DNA from: JAAFIW01 sp031414805
GTDB lineage: Bacteria > Pseudomonadota > Gammaproteobacteria > Burkholderiales > Burkholderiaceae_C
Direction: 5' to 3'
DNA: 64,000 nucleotides
Assembly (NCBI GenBank): GCA_031414805.1
Contig: JANOQJ010000015.1
Span: forward strand, 1 to 64,000
In this document: piece after piece, positions 15,772 through 22,580 of the stretch
How positions within the stretch are numbered: the stretch's first letter is position 1
Layout of the letters: the number at the start of each line of letters is the position of its first letter
Made by a program: the position numbers and the translations under genes
Notes under the pieces: generated by a model
Seen by the model: only the letters and a program-made list of their open reading frames with translations
Told to the model about the DNA's origin: nothing
The model's database searches: none

Positions 15772-16065
15772 TTTCCCGGCCAGTTGCAACGATGCCCGTA
15801 GCGTTGCGTCAATGCGTGTTTGCCAACCGTCTCCCGTGGCCCGCAGCGCGGCCAGAACGTCTGGCGACAGGCGAATCTTTACCGGCTCTTTGGTGGTGGG
15901 TTGCACGCTGCCCACAGGCCTGCCTCGGCGGCGCTGCACCTGGTCGGGCGTGGTCACACGGGCATAGACCCCCGCTTGGGCCTCTTGAAGACTTTGCTCC
16001 AGATCGGCCATGAATTGCAGTGTTTCTGCATCCGGCACTGCGCCGGTAGTTGACGCTCTAGGCAT
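15766..16065 (-). CDS. BrnA-like antitoxin
   Basis: 99 residues. The C-terminal part EPVKIRLSPDVLAALRATGDGWQTRIDATLRASL is the DNA-binding ribbon-helix-helix form seen in BrnA antitoxins (KxxVxxRLDPDVLxxxKAxGxGWQTRIN). The N-terminal half is acidic and helical (AETLQFMADLEQSLQEAQAG), probably toxin-binding. The gene follows and overlaps a RelE/HigB-type toxin by 8 bp. BrnA normally pairs with BrnT, so this is an unusual combination. Confidence 0.7.
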   Translation of the reverse strand: MPRASTTGAVPDAETLQFMADLEQSLQEAQAGVYARVTTPDQVQRRRGRPVGSVQPTTKEPVKIRLSPDVLAALRATGDGWQTRIDATLRASLQLAGKL

Positions 16066-16369
16066 CGTATTTCTCCTTCAGGCGAGTTAAAAAATCGGTG
16101 GGCAAATCATCAAATTTGGCCTTGGTGTACCCCATCAACAGCACCACCTCACCGTTGGCCAGTCGCTGAAAGTACACCACCCGCACACCGCCACGCTTGC
16201 CCATACCCGCGCGGCTCCAGCGCACTTTGCGCAGGCTTTTGGTGTTTTGTATGACATCGCCAGCGGTGGGATTTTCCGACATGAAGTCCACAAATTCATC
16301 GGCTTCATCCTCACTCCAGATGCCAGCCATGCTGCGCATGAAAGTCGGAGTTTGGATAACGGTAAGCAT
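16058..16369 (-). CDS. RelE/HigB-2-type toxin
   Basis: 103 residues from the ATG at 16369 (MLTVIQTPTFMRSMAGIWSE). The core KVRWSRAGMGKRGGVRVVYFQR is the HigB-2/RelE toxin signature with basic catalytic residues. The longer frame to 16450 adds residues not shared by the family. It closely resembles the toxin at 55733-56053 (same MLT.....TP.F start and KVRW.R.GMGKRGGVRV.YF block), although the two have unrelated antitoxins. It probably cleaves mRNA on the ribosome. Confidence 0.85.
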   Translation of the reverse strand: MLTVIQTPTFMRSMAGIWSEDEADEFVDFMSENPTAGDVIQNTKSLRKVRWSRAGMGKRGGVRVVYFQRLANGEVVLLMGYTKAKFDDLPTDFLTRLKEKYDA

Positions 16370-16698
16370 GAATTTAATGTACACCCAATCAAATATAGCC
16401 ATCCCGCCCCATGACCGCTTTTCCCTGAACAAAGGGATTTTGAAGCACACAGGCCAAACCGCCTTTGGTCGAGTTCAACGCCGGGCACAACATCGGCTAC
16501 CTGAATTCGCCCCAGGCAATGAGCTTGGATGCTTAGCGACCGGGTATGCTGATCCTAAGGTAGCTGATGGAGCTGCTCGCCCGGCGTGGGGAGCACGAGG
16601 TGCATCGAATAGTCGCTTTATGAACCAGATCGGCCACCAGCCCATGTATTCATTGCTCAAGCAGCTATTATTTTTATAGTATCCAACATGCAGTTTTC
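16370..16698. other. Intergenic stretch between toxin-antitoxin pair and ureD
   Basis: No gene is supported in these 329 bp. Short frames lack codon bias and ribosome sites. The right end holds a copy of the dispersed repeat. The middle may be a decayed gene, but nothing in it matches a family I recognise. Confidence 0.5.
16638..16682 (+). repeat. Dispersed 45-bp repeat copy before ureD
   Basis: CAGCCCATGTATTCATTGCT followed by CAAGCAGCTATTATTTTTATAGT, forward orientation, ending 16 bp before the ureD ATG. It probably contains or overlaps the ureD leader. Confidence 0.9.
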
Positions 16699-17541
16699 AT
16701 GACTTGGCAAGCCAGTTTGAGCTTGGCGTATGCCGCCCGACCACGTGATGGTCAAGCGCACACCACGGCCCGCTTCGCACACACCGGCCCCTTGCGCATT
16801 CTGCAAAGCTTGTACCCCGAAGGCCCTGGCATTTGCCACAACGTGCTGGTGCACCCGCCGGGTGGCCTGGTGGGTGGCGACACGCTGGACATCGAGGTGT
16901 CGGTGGCACCGGGTGCACATGGGCTCATCACCACGCCTGGCGCCACGCGCTTTTACCGCTCAGACGGCGAGTTGGCCCTGCAGCGCAGCCACCTGCGTCT
17001 GGCCGACAACGCGCGGCTGGAATGGCTGCCGTTGGAGGCGATTGCCTACAGCGGTTGTCTGGCAGAAAACCGCGTGACGATGGATCTGGCGCCCAGCGCG
17101 CAACTGATCGGCTGGGACATCACTGCCCTGGGCCTGCCCGCTGCCCGCGCGCCGTTTGAGCGTGGCCAGTATCAGCAGCACCTGGAGCTGCCTGGCGTGT
17201 GGCTGGAGCGTGGCCGCATGGCAGCAAACGACCTGCGCCTGATGAACAGCCCTGTGGGTCTGGCTGGCCACCGCTGCCTGGCGACGCTTTTTTGGGTTTG
17301 CGGTAGCGAGATTTCACGTGCGCAGCGTGAGCTGGCGTTGGACGTCGCACGTGCGCTGCTGCCACCGCTGGGCACTGACCTGGCCGCCGCTGCCACGGCC
17401 CCCCATCCGCAGGTGGTGGCGGTGCGGGTGCTTGCGCCGCTGGTTGAGCCCGCTATGCAACTGCTCAAGGCGGTGCGCAATGCGTGGCGTGTGCAGTTGT
17501 GGGGGCTGGCCGCGACGCAGCCCAGGGTGTGGAGCACGTAA
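16699..17541 (+). CDS. ureD: Urease accessory protein UreD (orphan)
   Basis: 280 residues with the UreD pattern: HTGPLRILQSLYPEGPGICHNVLVHPPGGLVGGDTLDI, then GAHGLITTPGATRFYRS and LEWLPLEAIAYSGC. UreD works with UreF and UreG to load nickel into urease. In related bacteria it heads the ureDABC... operon. Here the next gene is an unrelated quinone oxidoreductase on the other strand, and no ureA, ureB, ureC, ureE, ureF or ureG occurs in the window. A dispersed repeat lies on each side. It is either separated from its cluster by rearrangement or retained alone. The reading frame is intact. Confidence 0.9.
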   Translation: MTWQASLSLAYAARPRDGQAHTTARFAHTGPLRILQSLYPEGPGICHNVLVHPPGGLVGGDTLDIEVSVAPGAHGLITTPGATRFYRSDGELALQRSHLRLADNARLEWLPLEAIAYSGCLAENRVTMDLAPSAQLIGWDITALGLPAARAPFERGQYQQHLELPGVWLERGRMAANDLRLMNSPVGLAGHRCLATLFWVCGSEISRAQRELALDVARALLPPLGTDLAAAATAPHPQVVAVRVLAPLVEPAMQLLKAVRNAWRVQLWGLAATQPRVWST

Positions 17542-17589
17542 GCACCTGCTCTGCCACCGCAGGGTCAAATTTATAACAAAACACGCTAA

Positions 17590-17635
17590 AACCCTTATAA
17601 ATACTGCTCAAGCAGCTATTTATTCAATAGCAAAA
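17590..17635 (+). repeat. Dispersed 45-bp repeat copy after ureD
   Basis: ACCCTTATAAATACTGCTCA followed by AGCAGCTATTTATTCAATAGCAAAA, a near-consensus forward copy in the gap between the convergent ureD and quinone oxidoreductase genes, where urease structural genes would be expected. Confidence 0.9.
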
Positions 17636-17647
17636 TAGCAATGTCAA

Positions 17648-18634
17648 TCACTCCGGCAGCAGTATCGTGCAACCGGTCGTCTCACGCGCTTCCAGCACCC
17701 GATGCGCCTGCTGCACATCGGCCAGGGCAAAGCGCTGGTCAATGCGAATCTTCACGGCACCACTTTGCACCACCGCAAACAAGTCGTCGGCCATCGCCTG
17801 GTTGGCTTCGCGGGTGGCGATGTGGGTGAACAGCGTCTGGCGCGTCACGTAAATCGAACCCTTCGCACCCAGGATGCCAGGCGCAAACGGCGCGACAGGT
17901 CCCGACGCGTTGCCAAAACTGGCCATCAGGCCGAAGGGCTGCAGGCAATCAAGTGATTTGTCCCAGGTGTCTTTGCCCACCGAGTCGTACACGACTTTTA
18001 CACCCTTGCCGGAGGTGATGTCTTTCACCCGCGCCGCGAAGTCTTCCGTGCGGTAGTTGATGGCGTGTGCCGCGCCATGCTCAATGGCCAGCGCGCATTT
18101 CACATCCGACCCCGCAGTTGCAATGAGCTGCAAGCCCAGCGCTTTGGCCCACTGGCAGGCAATCAACCCCACACCACCGGCAGCCGCATGAAACAGCACA
18201 AAGTCCCCCGCCTGCAAACCACCCTGCGGCAAGGTGCGCTTGAGGAGGTACTGTGCTGTCAGCCCCTTGAGCATCATGGCTGCGCCGGTTTCAAAGCTGA
18301 TGGCGTCGGGCAGCTTGCAGACGTTTTTCGCGGGCATCACACGCACCTGGCTGTAGCTGCCGGGCGGGTTGGCGGCGTAAGCCGCGCGGTCACCTGCTTG
18401 CAGGTGTGTCACGCCGTCGCCCACCGCTTCCACGATGCCCGCGCCTTCCATGCCCAGTTGCAAGGGCAAGGCATTGGGGTACAGGCCGGTGCGCTGGTAC
18501 ACATCGATGTAATTCAGACCGATGGCATGGTGGCGAATGCGGATTTCACCCGGGCCAGGGTTGCCAACTTCGACGTTGACCATCTTGAGTTGCTCGGGAC
18601 CGCCGAATGCGGTGATTTGAATGGCTTGGGGCAT
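17648..18634 (-). CDS. NADPH:quinone oxidoreductase, zinc-independent MDR family
   Basis: 328 residues. The N-terminal GroES-like domain starts MPQAIQITAFGGPEQLKMVNVEVGNPGPGEIRIRHHAIGLNYIDVYQRTGLYP. The Rossmann domain follows with the nucleotide motif AAAGGVGLIACQWAKALG, and the quinone reductase signature VYDSVGKDTWDKSLDCLQPFGLMASFGNASG is present. There are no zinc ligands. It reduces quinones with NADPH in the cytoplasm (Qor type). The gene stands alone between ureD and the EamA transporter gene. Confidence 0.9.
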   Translation of the reverse strand: MPQAIQITAFGGPEQLKMVNVEVGNPGPGEIRIRHHAIGLNYIDVYQRTGLYPNALPLQLGMEGAGIVEAVGDGVTHLQAGDRAAYAANPPGSYSQVRVMPAKNVCKLPDAISFETGAAMMLKGLTAQYLLKRTLPQGGLQAGDFVLFHAAAGGVGLIACQWAKALGLQLIATAGSDVKCALAIEHGAAHAINYRTEDFAARVKDITSGKGVKVVYDSVGKDTWDKSLDCLQPFGLMASFGNASGPVAPFAPGILGAKGSIYVTRQTLFTHIATREANQAMADDLFAVVQSGAVKIRIDQRFALADVQQAHRVLEARETTGCTILLPE

Positions 18635-18728
18635 GGGGGTCTCCTCGTTTTATGACGCGTACATGCTGCCATGAAACGACGCAACGTGCAGCGCCGGGGG
18701 GTTGCCAGAGGGTGGCTTACAGTGCTTG

Positions 18729-19637
18729 ATGATGAATCAACGCCTGACACTTTCTACCGCCGCCTTGCTGGTGGTGCCGCCCCTGCTGTGGGCCAGCAAT
18801 GCCGTGCTGGGCCGCGTCTTGAACGGTGTGATCCCGCCCTTCACGCTGAATTTCATGCGCTGGCTGATCGCCTTTGCCCTGCTGTTGCCCTTCACGCTGT
18901 GGGTGCTGCGTAGCGCAAGCCCGCTGTGGGCACACTGGCGCCGCTATGCGCTGCTCGGCCTCCTCGGGGTGGGCCTGTACAACAGCCTGCAATACCTGGC
19001 GCTCAAAACATCAACCCCCATCAACGTGACCCTGGTGGCCGCCAGCACGCCGATCTTCATGCTGGCCATGGGCGGCCTGTTCTTTGGCCAGACCATCACG
19101 CGGCGGCAAATGCTGGGGGCGCTGTTGTCGGTCGCGGGGGTGCTGCTGGTGCTCAGCCGCGGCCAGTGGCAGGTGTTGGCGCAGCTGCAACTGGTGCCCG
19201 GCGACATCCTGGTGTTGGTGGCCACAGTGGCATGGGCCTGGTACAGCTGGCTGCTCACCCGGCGCGAAGACGATCCCGCCGCCCTGCGCAACGACTGGGC
19301 CGCCTTTGTGATGGCCCAAACCGTGTTTGGACTGGTATGGGCGGGTCTGCTGACGGGCGGCGAATGGGCGCTGACACCCAATACCCAAATTACCTGGAGC
19401 TGGCCTCTAGCCGCTGCGTTGCTCTACGTGGCGGCTGGCCCCGCCATCCTGGCCTACCGCTGCTGGGGTTTAGGTATCCAGCGCGTGGGACCCAATGTGG
19501 CGGCGTTTTTTGCCAACCTCACGCCGCTGTTCGCCGCGGTGTTGTCGGCCGCTTTTCTGGGCGAGCTGCCCCAGCTGTATCACGCAGCGGCGTTTGTGCT
19601 GATCGTGGGCGGGATCGCGGTGGCGTCGCGCCGGTAA
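18729..19637 (+). CDS. EamA/DMT-family transporter
   Basis: About 302 residues with ten predicted membrane segments in two EamA repeats (TPINVTLVAASTPIFMLAMGGLFFGQTITRRQMLGALLSVAGVLLVL and its C-terminal counterpart GPNVAAFFANLTPLFAAVLSAAFLGELPQLYHAAAFVLIVGGIAVA). I start at the ATG at 18729; an upstream ATG at 18702 is in weaker context. It is a drug/metabolite-type inner-membrane carrier; the substrate cannot be told. The ICMT-like gene follows after 35 bp. Confidence 0.85.
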   Translation: MMNQRLTLSTAALLVVPPLLWASNAVLGRVLNGVIPPFTLNFMRWLIAFALLLPFTLWVLRSASPLWAHWRRYALLGLLGVGLYNSLQYLALKTSTPINVTLVAASTPIFMLAMGGLFFGQTITRRQMLGALLSVAGVLLVLSRGQWQVLAQLQLVPGDILVLVATVAWAWYSWLLTRREDDPAALRNDWAAFVMAQTVFGLVWAGLLTGGEWALTPNTQITWSWPLAAALLYVAAGPAILAYRCWGLGIQRVGPNVAAFFANLTPLFAAVLSAAFLGELPQLYHAAAFVLIVGGIAVASRR

Positions 19638-19672
19638 GTGGCCCGCGATCGGGGGCCCCCACAATCCAGCAC

Positions 19673-20134
19673 ATGTCCAAACTCGAACTCAAAATTCCCC
19701 CGCCCGCTGTGGCGCTCTTGCTGGCCTTGCTCATGGGTGTGGCGTGGCACTTCAGCCCCCAGTCGGGTGCCACGTCGGCGTTCCGTTTGCCGGTAGCCAT
19801 TGCGGTCGCCCTGATGGGCATCGGTTTCAGTGCGGCAGGCCTGGTGGCCTTCCGCAAGGCCCGCACCACCGTCAACCCGCTACAACCCGAAAAGGCGTCA
19901 TCACTGGTGACGTCGGGTGTGTACCGCATCACCCGCAACCCCATGTATGTGGGCATGCTGTGCGTGCTGCTGGCATGGGCCACTTACCTGTTGACCATCT
20001 GGGCACTGGCCGGGCCGCTGGCGTTTTATGTGTACATGAACCGCTTTCAGATCAAACCAGAAGAACGGGTGATGAACCGGCTGTTTGGCGAGGCCTACCA
20101 GGCGTATTGCGGGCGGGTACGGCGCTGGTTGTAG
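19673..20134 (+). CDS. Isoprenylcysteine carboxyl methyltransferase-like membrane protein
   Basis: 153 residues from the ATG at 19673, just after a short gap behind the EamA gene. Several membrane segments are followed by the conserved RTTVNPLQPEKASSLVTSGVYRITRNPMYVGMLCVLLAWA and the C-terminal EERVMNRLFGEAYQAYCGRVRRWL, the SAM-binding pattern of ICMT/PEMT-type methyltransferases. Bacterial members of this size are mostly uncharacterised. It is probably co-transcribed with the EamA gene. Confidence 0.85.
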   Translation: MSKLELKIPPPAVALLLALLMGVAWHFSPQSGATSAFRLPVAIAVALMGIGFSAAGLVAFRKARTTVNPLQPEKASSLVTSGVYRITRNPMYVGMLCVLLAWATYLLTIWALAGPLAFYVYMNRFQIKPEERVMNRLFGEAYQAYCGRVRRWL

Positions 20135-20138
20135 CGCC

Positions 20139-20972
20139 TCAATACGTGCCCGGGTAAGCCCCGCCATCCGCCAGCACGTTCTGCCCCGTCATATACCCGG
20201 CCTGCTGGCTGCACAAAAACGCGCAGATCGCGCCAAATTACTGCGGGTTGCCAAAGCGTTGCGCCGGAATGGTTTTGCGCCTTGTGTCCATCACGGTGTC
20301 CAGACTCTGGCCGGACTTGGTCGCCACGCCTTGCAGAGTTGTTTTCAATCGGTCGGTTTCAAACGCACCAGGCAGTAAATTGTTGATGGTCACATTGGCC
20401 GATGCGAGTTTGGGGTTGCGCGCGACACCCGCCACAAATCCGGTCAGGCCACTGCGGGCTCCGTTGGACAGGCCCAGGATGTCGATGGGGGCTTTCACGG
20501 CGCTGCTGGTGATGTTCACGATGCGGCCAAAGCCACGGGCAGCCATGCCGTCGACGGTGGCTTTGATGAGCTCAATGGGCGTGAGCATGTTGGCATCGAT
20601 GGCTTTGATCCAGGCGTCGCGATCCCAGTCGCGAAAGTCGCCGGGGGGTGGACCGCCCGCGTTGGTCACCACGATGTCGAAGTCACGACGCAGGGCGAAC
20701 ACTGCCGCTCTACCCTCTGCGGCCGTGATGTCTGCGACAACTTGTTTCACTTGAGTTGTGTTTTCAATTTGTGTGCCAAATTGCACACTTGCGCTTATCT
20801 GGCTTGCACGGGCAGCTATTAATTTCGTAGCAGCATCACCCAAAGCATCAACGCCCCGCGCCACGAGCACCACATTGACACCTTCTTGCACCAGCGCCTG
20901 CGCGCAGCCAAAACCCAAGCCTTTGCTGGCGCCGCAGACCAGCGCCCATTTGCCTGCTATTCCTAAATCCAT
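20139..20972 (-). pseudogene. SDR-family oxidoreductase with premature TAA near the C-terminus
   Basis: The frame from the ATG at 20972 has the NAD(P) motif GASKGLGFG, the DIVVTNAGG strand and NITSSAVKAP, so it is an SDR. The catalytic Tyr-x3-Lys is replaced by SNGAR, as in a divergent SDR subgroup. It stops at TAA 20238-20240 after ...QRFGNPQ. Reading on in the same frame gives FGAICAFLCSQQAGYMTGQN and a normal SDR ending (VLADGGAYPGTY) with a stop at 20139. So a codon, probably GAA, became TAA and 33 conserved residues are lost. It may be inactive or tolerate the loss. An in-frame repeat copy lies at 20791-20832. Confidence 0.85.
20791..20832 (+). repeat. Dispersed 45-bp repeat, diverged copy inside the SDR gene
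   Basis: On the plus strand: GCGCTTATCTGGCTTGCACG followed by GGCAGCTATTAATTTCGTAGCA. It is aligned without gaps to the consensus. The SDR gene reads it in reverse as TKLIAARASQISA; the TGA expected in this frame is CGT. It sits in a variable region after the cofactor fold. Confidence 0.65.
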
Positions 20973-21009
20973 AATAATTTCCTGTTACTTTTAAACGGGG
21001 TTGACAACG

Positions 21010-21705
21010 ATGTTAGCGATGTGTGGAAAAACCATCAGACGTGTGACTGGACAGGCGCTCAAAGGGGCAACGATTGCCCTGTTGGTGGTCGGCGTTGCCC
21101 AAGCACAGGGCTTCAAATTCTCGAATCCCGACCCTGACGAGGCCGCCGAGAGGGCCGCGCAAGCCGAGCGCGACGGCAAAACCCAGGCGCAACTGGCCAC
21201 GCCGTGCCGCGCCCGAATCAAGAACCAGAAAATCATGGTGCTGTTAGCCGAAGAGCGCAACGGCGCTCTGGTGGCCAGTCAGAACAATTTTGGCCGACAT
21301 GTGGATGCCATCAACAGCCGTTTGCAGGCGTTGGGCTTGAAGACCTACACCGCTGCGCAAATTCGCTCGCAGGTGGCGCAAGCCGAGATTGATGCGTATT
21401 TCAAAAACAACCCCGATGCCGCGCTCAGCGCATCACGCCGTCTGGCTGCTGCGTATGTGCTCAAGGGCTTGGTCACCAGCCGGGCCGAGCGCAACGCCAT
21501 GATCAACGTGAACCAGGTCACCATCAACATGGACTTCATGCTCAGCACGTCGGGCGGAGCGGTGATCTCGCGGGCCAAGGCCAGCAATGCCAGCTACGCA
21601 GGTAGCGACACCACCGGCATGGCCTTGACCTTGGTGGAGGAGCGGGCCGAAGAAGTAGTGGCGCAGTTGTACAGCGACTATTGCCGCAAAGCGGGCGGGA
21701 AATGA
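21010..21705 (+). CDS. Exported protein of unknown function (kinase operon, first gene)
   Basis: About 231 residues from the ATG at 21010, 9 bp after GGGG; an ATG at 21019 is also possible. The N-terminus is a signal peptide ending VGVAQAQG. The mature part has an acidic helical start (DPDEAAERAAQAERDGK), then KIMVLLAEERNGALVASQNNFGRHVDAINSRLQALGLKTYTAAQIRSQV, resembling the nucleotide-free alpha/beta fold of FlgT/LPP20/CsgG-related periplasmic proteins. No lipobox Cys is seen. It is followed after 44 bp by another exported protein and then by a membrane Ser/Thr kinase, all on one strand. Confidence 0.6.
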   Translation: MLAMCGKTIRRVTGQALKGATIALLVVGVAQAQGFKFSNPDPDEAAERAAQAERDGKTQAQLATPCRARIKNQKIMVLLAEERNGALVASQNNFGRHVDAINSRLQALGLKTYTAAQIRSQVAQAEIDAYFKNNPDAALSASRRLAAAYVLKGLVTSRAERNAMINVNQVTINMDFMLSTSGGAVISRAKASNASYAGSDTTGMALTLVEERAEEVVAQLYSDYCRKAGGK

Positions 21706-21749
21706 TCTGCAGCATTTCTGATTTGTTTTTATTGTTTTAGGGGATTTTT

Positions 21750-22553
21750 ATGTCGATCAAACACACTTTGTTGGCCTGCGCGTTGGTCGCAGCATCGATT
21801 GCAAGCGTTCAAGCCCAACCTAAATTTGGCAACCCGTCGCCCACAGTCGGCACGTCGACATCCGACGCGGCCAATGCGGCTGCCGATCAGGCGGCTTACC
21901 AGGAGGTGGAATACACCAACAAAGCTCGGCGCGGCCCGGCCCTGGTGGTCATTCCTGGCGAAGTTAAGAGCAACAACGCGGGCTTCATGCAAAAGTTTGG
22001 CCCCAACAACATTGCCGACTTTGGTGAGCTGGAGCTCTCGCAAGCCAATTTCCCGGTTCTAGAGCGAGCCAACCTGGGTAATCTGCTCCAGGAAGTGTCG
22101 CTGGCCTACAACCTGGGCGACCCGCAGGCAGCGCGCAAAACGATGCAGATGGGCAAGCTCAGAACCACCAAGTGGGTGGTGAAGTTCGACATCCTGAAAG
22201 CCGAGCAGATTTCCGAGAACAGAAGAGGCTTTGATGGCCGCGCCCTGGGCGGCTTGCTCTCGATTTTTGGTGGTGGCAGCATGGCTGGCGCGGCGGCGGG
22301 CACCGTGGCGGGGTCCATCAACAACCAGGACACCACCGGTGTGTGGCTGATTGGCATGCGCTACAAAATCATGGATGCCAACACGACCCAGCAAGTCGCC
22401 CAAGGCTACAAGGAGTTGAAGATGGAAGTGGGCAGCACCGTAACCAGTGTGATGGGTTCATCCGAAAGTGCCAAAGGCGGCGTGGGGCTGGACACGATGG
22501 TGCAGCGTCTGGTGCAAACAGCGGTGTGGGACATCGACGCGAAGTACAAGTAA
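21750..22553 (+). CDS. CsgG-like exported protein (kinase operon, second gene)
   Basis: 267 residues with a signal peptide (MSIKHTLLACALVAASIASVQAQ). The body contains LSQANFPVLERANLGNLLQEVSLAYNLGDPQAARKTMQMGKLRTTKWVVKFDILKAEQ, close to the CsgG/HfaB pattern (error-prone receptor strand, then GKLxxxxYVVxGxI). A glycine-rich segment GGLLSIFGGGSMAGAAAGTVAGS follows and could be a membrane or pore loop. It lacks the CsgG lipoprotein Cys. The gene begins after GGGGATTTTT. Secretion-channel or envelope-sensor roles are possible; neither is demonstrated. Confidence 0.65.
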   Translation: MSIKHTLLACALVAASIASVQAQPKFGNPSPTVGTSTSDAANAAADQAAYQEVEYTNKARRGPALVVIPGEVKSNNAGFMQKFGPNNIADFGELELSQANFPVLERANLGNLLQEVSLAYNLGDPQAARKTMQMGKLRTTKWVVKFDILKAEQISENRRGFDGRALGGLLSIFGGGSMAGAAAGTVAGSINNQDTTGVWLIGMRYKIMDANTTQQVAQGYKELKMEVGSTVTSVMGSSESAKGGVGLDTMVQRLVQTAVWDIDAKYK

Positions 22554-22580
22554 TCCACCTACAAGTCCGCAGGAACCACC

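Noticed and set aside
18926..19672. N-terminal 249 codons of the open frame that contains the ICMT-like gene
   Set aside because: They lie inside the EamA gene in another frame; the ICMT-like protein starts at 19673.
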